From Bacilli bacterium (lineage in GTDB: Bacteria > Bacillota_I > Bacilli_A > RF39 > UBA660), in assembly GCA_017460245.1 (NCBI GenBank), contig JAFUBK010000050.1:1-9721 (forward strand): a DNA stretch of 9,721 bases, in the 5' to 3' direction. A model generated the notes under the pieces. The model was not told where the DNA came from and searched no databases. It saw only the letters and a list, made by a program, of their open reading frames with translations. Each line of letters opens with the position of its first letter. Position 1 is the stretch's first letter. The position numbers and the translations under genes were made by a program. Shown piece by piece: positions 6,516-9,721 of this stretch.

Positions 6516-6519
6516 CGTT

Positions 6520-7287
6520 ATGAGAAAGATGAGTAAGGAAGAGGTTAGTGCTTTAATAAAAGCTATTGCTTTTTTAGTAATAGGACTTATTATAATATTA
6601 CTTGTGAATTTTTTTATTAAAGATGATGGCGCGAAAGCGTCTAATAAATATGTAAGTGTTGGAAATTATTTGATTTTACAAAAAACAAATACAGGTTTTA
6701 ATCAAATAAGAAATATTTCAGATGATATTTTAGATTTAAAATATACAATTATGGATTCTTCTAATACATATGAAGATGTTAAGCTACAGTTTGTTGACAA
6801 TAGATGGTTTGCTTTTGACAAAGAATATAATGAAATTGATACATCTTCATTTAGAGCAGCAACGCACGGAGTGAAAATTAAACTTGGTGATTATAATCAA
6901 GAATATATTGAAGAAGATGAGTATGTTAGAGAATATTTAAAAACTAAAGAATTATATAGCAGTGAAGGTTTTAGAATTAATAAGGTTTCTTTTGATTTTG
7001 ATAACGATGGGGTTTTAGAAAATATTTATACTTTAAATAATAATAGTTTAATTAACGCTAATTATGTTGTTAAAGGTTTTATTTTTATGGAGAAAAATGG
7101 AAAAATTGTAGAAATTGGGGAGGTTTCTGATTCATCTTTTATGGTTATGGAAATACTTGATCTTAACAATGATGGAAAATATGAAATGATTGCTTCAAAC
7201 AATGTTGTTAATTTGGCAACTTTTGATAATTGTTATTTAATTTATGAATTAAATGGGGATAAGTGGGAAACTAAAAATCGTTGTTAA
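6520..7287 (+). CDS. Single-pass membrane protein with two DxDxDG-type repeats, function unknown
   Basis: I do not recognise this 255-residue protein. A short basic cytoplasmic start is followed by one membrane helix (about 13-32, IKAIAFLVIGLIIILLVNFF) and a large outer domain. Two loops resemble the calcium-binding loops of FG-GAP/VCBS-type or EF-hand-like repeats: DFDNDGVLE (159-167) and DLNNDGKYE (214-222). Each sits between beta-like strands, so a beta-propeller-like or repeat domain is possible. Cys237 and Cys255 could pair. The start at ATG 6520 is chosen over GTG 6511 from the AGGTGAG site. It is transcribed away from the minus-strand membrane protein gene, and its stop lies inside the terminator stem before the coupling-protein gene. 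A surface or adhesion role in mating is conceivable but unproven. Confidence 0.8.
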   Translation: MRKMSKEEVSALIKAIAFLVIGLIIILLVNFFIKDDGAKASNKYVSVGNYLILQKTNTGFNQIRNISDDILDLKYTIMDSSNTYEDVKLQFVDNRWFAFDKEYNEIDTSSFRAATHGVKIKLGDYNQEYIEEDEYVREYLKTKELYSSEGFRINKVSFDFDNDGVLENIYTLNNNSLINANYVVKGFIFMEKNGKIVEIGEVSDSSFMVMEILDLNNDGKYEMIASNNVVNLATFDNCYLIYELNGDKWETKNRC

Positions 7288-7313
7288 AGTAATATTTTAA
7301 ATATTACTTTTTT
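7286..7313 (+). terminator. Terminator after the 6520 gene
   Basis: AAAGTAATAT (7286-7295) pairs perfectly with ATATTACTTT (7301-7310) around a 5-nt loop, and the T-run extends from 7308 to 7313. The stem is almost all A-T, with one G-C pair, so it may be weak and allow some readthrough. It overlaps the TAA stop at 7285-7287. The T-run ends 1 nt before the next promoter element. Confidence 0.65.
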
Positions 7314-7314
7314 G

Positions 7315-7323
7315 TGCTATAAT
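7315..7323 (+). promoter_or_regulatory. Extended -10 promoter upstream of the coupling-protein gene
   Basis: TGCTATAAT is identical to the extended -10 at 6494-6502. The region where a -35 would lie is in the terminator stem and gives no good match. A transcript from about 7330 would have a leader of about 50 nt. Confidence 0.55.
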
Positions 7324-7327
7324 TGTA

Positions 7328-7356
7328 TTGAATTTTGTTTGAGATTATTATATACT
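7328..7356 (+). promoter_or_regulatory. Second candidate promoter of the coupling-protein gene
   Basis: TTGAAT (7328-7333), a 17-bp spacer and TATACT (7351-7356) give a reasonable sigma-A type promoter. Start near 7363 would place the transcript end a few bases before the ribosome binding site, as for the two divergent genes. Either or both candidates may be used. Confidence 0.5.
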
Positions 7357-7367
7357 AGCAACTGCTA
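7356..7367 (+). repeat. 12-bp inverted repeat between promoter and ribosome binding site
   Basis: TAGCA (7356-7360), AC, TGCTA (7363-7367) is a perfect 5-bp inverted repeat at the predicted transcript start and next to AAAGGAGG. It could be an operator or a short hairpin that affects ribosome access. A repeat this short may also be chance. Confidence 0.3.
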
Positions 7368-7374
7368 AAGGAGG
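7367..7374 (+). promoter_or_regulatory. Ribosome binding site of the coupling-protein gene
   Basis: AAAGGAGG lies 6 nt before ATG 7381, the strongest Shine-Dalgarno site in the window, and fixes this start. Confidence 0.8.
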
Positions 7375-7380
7375 AATAGT

Positions 7381-9717
7381 ATGAAGTTAAAATTTACAGC
7401 TGAGAAAAAAGATTGGATTATGTTTGGTATATATGCTGTTGTTTTATTATATTTTGTGGCAATTGCAATTTTAAATATTGCTTCATTTGCTTCGGCAAGC
7501 GATATTGAGCATATGTTTCACGGATTTAATCCATTTCCGGCTTTTTCTAGTAAATATATAGTATTTACAATAGTTTTTTATTTTGTTGCTTTAGTAGCTA
7601 GTATTACTAGTGTTTCTGATAGATTTTTTGATATGGAAAAAGGTCTTGGGTTTTCTTCTACTAAAAAGGAAGAAAAAGGATATTCTAAGTGGCTTGATGA
7701 AAAAGGATTAAAAAAAGCTAGAGGTATTAAACCTGTTTTGATTGATTCAGAAACAGCTGATGCTGGAGGTATTCCTCTTTTATATGATAGAAAGAGAATG
7801 TGGGTTGACGATGGAGAAGGCCATAGTTTAATTATGGGATCTTCTGGTTCTGGTAAAACTCAAATGATAGTTTTTCCTTTGGTTAAAGCTTTAGCCCGTC
7901 ACGATGAGTCTATGATTATTACAGACCCTAAGGGTGAAATTTATGAAGGTACTTCAAAAATGCTTAAAGAAAAAGGATATAATGTTGTTCTTTTGAATTT
8001 CCGTAATCCACAAAATGGTAGTGGATGGAATCCGCTTCATTTACCTTACCAATATTATAAAAATGGTAATAGTGATAAAGCTAATGAGCTTGTTGATGAC
8101 CTTGCGGTTAATATTTTGTATGACGAGGCTGCTCAGGGACAAGATCCATTCTGGGAAAAAACATCTGCCGATTATTTTTCTGGACTTTGTTTGGCTTTGT
8201 TTGAAGACGCTAAAGAGGAAGAAATTAATTTAAATAGTATTAATATGTTTACGACTGCAGGTGAAGAGAAAAGCGGCCCTAATACAACTTATGTTCAGGA
8301 GTATTTTAATACAAAAGATAGATCTTCTCCAGCATATGTTAGTGCTTCATCTACTTTAATTGCGCCTAATGATACTAAGGGTAGTATTTTATCAGTATTT
8401 AAGCAAAAACTAAGATTGTTTGCATCTCGTGAAAACATGTCAGAAATGCTTTCACATAGTGATTTTAATTTTGAAGATATTGGACGTCAAAAAACAGCAG
8501 TATTTATTGTTATTCAAGATGAAAAAACTACTTATCATTCATTAGTTACTATTTTTGTTAAACAGTGTTATGAAACTTTAGTTGATTATGCACAAAAATG
8601 TGGTGGAAAACTTCCTTATCGTACTAATTTTATCTTGGATGAATTTGCAAATATGCCACCTTTAAAAGACGTAGAAACTATGGTTTCAGCGGCACGTAGC
8701 CGTAATATGAGATTTACTTTTATTATTCAAAACTTTGCCCAACTTACTGGTAAATATGGTAAAGAAACAGGAGATACAATTAGAGGTAACTGTACTAATA
8801 CAATTTATTTGATTTCAACTGAGCTTGCGGCTTTGGAAGAAATAAGTAAATTATGTGGTGAAATAAAAGTAAAAACTGGTAAAGGCGATAAAGAAAAAGA
8901 AGAAACAAGACCACTTGTAACGGTTAGTGATTTACAAAAAATTCCTTTTGGGGAAATAATTTTACTTCGTCAGAGGTTAAATCCTTTTAAAACTAAGTTA
9001 AGATTTGACCATGAAATGAATTGGCCAGCACTTTTTATAAATCAAAATTCTAAAGATGCGGAATATCCAGTTAGGGAAAAAGAAGAAATTCATATTTTTG
9101 ATTTAAAAGGATTTGTAAACAAGAAAAAAGAAGAAAAAATAAGTAGTTTAATTGGAGGAAGAAGTGGTGGATTTCCTTCAAATATTCCAATGAGTCCAAG
9201 AGATGTTAATTCAAGAATTGCACCTAGTGGAGGGAGAAAACCAAGTAGCTTAGATGTTGATGCTTTGGTTAAAAAAATTGATGCGAGAATTGCTGAACTT
9301 GAAGCTGAAGAAAAAATGCAGAAAGAGGCTTTAAGATCTAAAAGTAAAGCTAAACCTATAAATATTTTGGAGCCTAAAGAACCAAGTAATAAAATTTCTG
9401 TAGAGGCTTTAAATAATGTTAAAAAACCTGCTAATGATACTATTAATAAGATAGAGTCTGATAGTGCCGGAGAGGAAAAAATTAATCCACCTAAAGAAGT
9501 TTCACCTGTTGTTCCAGCTACTCCAGTAGGAAAGATGGATATGAAACCAAAAATATCTAAAGATGATTTTGCTTCTAAAATAACTAGTAATATAAATAAT
9601 CAAATTCAAACAAAAAAGCAAGTTACTTTGGAAACTACGGCTGAAAATAATTATCAAGATAATTATGTTACTGATGATCAATTTTTTGACGATTTCTTCT
9701 CAGATGATGATGAATAG
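7381..9717 (+). CDS. VirD4/TraG-type type IV coupling protein
   Basis: The 778-residue protein is the inner-membrane ATPase that links the DNA-relaxase complex to the conjugation channel. Two membrane helices (about 13-35 and 60-78) flank a short outer loop. The cytoplasmic part shows Walker A GSSGSGKT (153-160, K159), TDPKGEIYE (181-189), the TraG-like NFRNPQNGSGWNPL (206-219), PFWEKTSADYFSGL (256-269), Walker B FILDEFANMPPL (417-428, D420/E421) and ARSRNMRFTFIIQNFAQL (438-455). After about residue 585 comes a roughly 190-residue, Lys/Glu/Pro/Ser-rich, probably disordered tail with a short helical stretch (623-652) and a very acidic end (DDFFSDDDE). Acidic tails of coupling proteins often contact relaxases. 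It resembles CD1115-type VirD4 of Tn1549-like elements. It ends 4 nt before the window edge, so the next gene is unseen. Confidence 0.93.
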   Translation: MKLKFTAEKKDWIMFGIYAVVLLYFVAIAILNIASFASASDIEHMFHGFNPFPAFSSKYIVFTIVFYFVALVASITSVSDRFFDMEKGLGFSSTKKEEKGYSKWLDEKGLKKARGIKPVLIDSETADAGGIPLLYDRKRMWVDDGEGHSLIMGSSGSGKTQMIVFPLVKALARHDESMIITDPKGEIYEGTSKMLKEKGYNVVLLNFRNPQNGSGWNPLHLPYQYYKNGNSDKANELVDDLAVNILYDEAAQGQDPFWEKTSADYFSGLCLALFEDAKEEEINLNSINMFTTAGEEKSGPNTTYVQEYFNTKDRSSPAYVSASSTLIAPNDTKGSILSVFKQKLRLFASRENMSEMLSHSDFNFEDIGRQKTAVFIVIQDEKTTYHSLVTIFVKQCYETLVDYAQKCGGKLPYRTNFILDEFANMPPLKDVETMVSAARSRNMRFTFIIQNFAQLTGKYGKETGDTIRGNCTNTIYLISTELAALEEISKLCGEIKVKTGKGDKEKEETRPLVTVSDLQKIPFGEIILLRQRLNPFKTKLRFDHEMNWPALFINQNSKDAEYPVREKEEIHIFDLKGFVNKKKEEKISSLIGGRSGGFPSNIPMSPRDVNSRIAPSGGRKPSSLDVDALVKKIDARIAELEAEEKMQKEALRSKSKAKPINILEPKEPSNKISVEALNNVKKPANDTINKIESDSAGEEKINPPKEVSPVVPATPVGKMDMKPKISKDDFASKITSNINNQIQTKKQVTLETTAENNYQDNYVTDDQFFDDFFSDDDE

Positions 9718-9721
9718 ACGG

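Noticed and set aside
6511..6519. GTG 6511 as start of the 6520 gene
   Set aside because: GTG lies within the AGGTGAG ribosome binding site and almost at the predicted transcript start; ATG 6520 has correct spacing.
8015..8233. Small plus-strand frame inside the coupling-protein gene
   Set aside because: It is out of phase within conserved TraG-like sequence and has no ribosome binding site.
1..9721. CRISPR array, tRNA, insertion sequence or origin of transfer
   Set aside because: No regularly spaced repeats, cloverleaf sequence, transposase, or relaxase-linked nick region was found; non-coding stretches are all under about 120 nt and are explained by promoters and terminators.

Overview
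The window is an AT-rich stretch of a Gram-positive-type conjugation module, most likely from a low-GC Bacillota relative (possibly an uncultured gut lineage; the lineage is inferred from composition and gene type only). All three stop codons end genes here, and TGG encodes Trp with no in-frame TGA, so the standard bacterial code applies. Shine-Dalgarno sites (AAGGTGAT, AGGTGAG, AGGTGGTGA, AAAGGAGG) suit a Bacillota 16S tail. The VirB4 and VirD4 proteins resemble those of Tn1549/CD1110-CD1115-type integrative conjugative elements. No integrase, relaxase or attachment site is visible, so an ICE cannot be told from a conjugative plasmid.

Left block (1-5798, + strand): the end of a VirB4-type ATPase gene, broken in one unchanged frame by two TAA codons 18 nt apart (261-263 and 279-281); a membrane-anchored NlpC/P60 or Amidase_5-type peptidoglycan hydrolase (1798-2505); a small lipoprotein with an extra C-terminal membrane helix (2510-3196); and an 860-residue surface protein (3216-5798) that joins a C39-type cysteine peptidase domain, an Amidase_2 domain and a GH24-like lysozyme domain. 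Gaps are short (22, 4 and 19 nt), so this reads as one operon. It ends at a bidirectional terminator (5803-5850).

Middle block (5849-7310): two unrecognised single-pass membrane proteins, one on each strand, are transcribed away from a 116-nt divergent promoter region. That region carries two extended -10 promoters and an imperfect 17/18-bp direct repeat that touches both. The minus-strand gene is a self-contained cassette with its own promoter and terminator.

Right block (7315-9717): a VirD4/TraG-type coupling protein with its own candidate promoters.

Together, VirB4 and VirD4 would power and feed DNA through a type IV secretion channel, and the hydrolases would open the cell wall for it. 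The most notable points are the double-stop VirB4, the three-domain wall hydrolase and the opposed membrane-protein cassette with its shared regulatory region. I found no tRNA, rRNA, CRISPR array, insertion sequence or long repeat.
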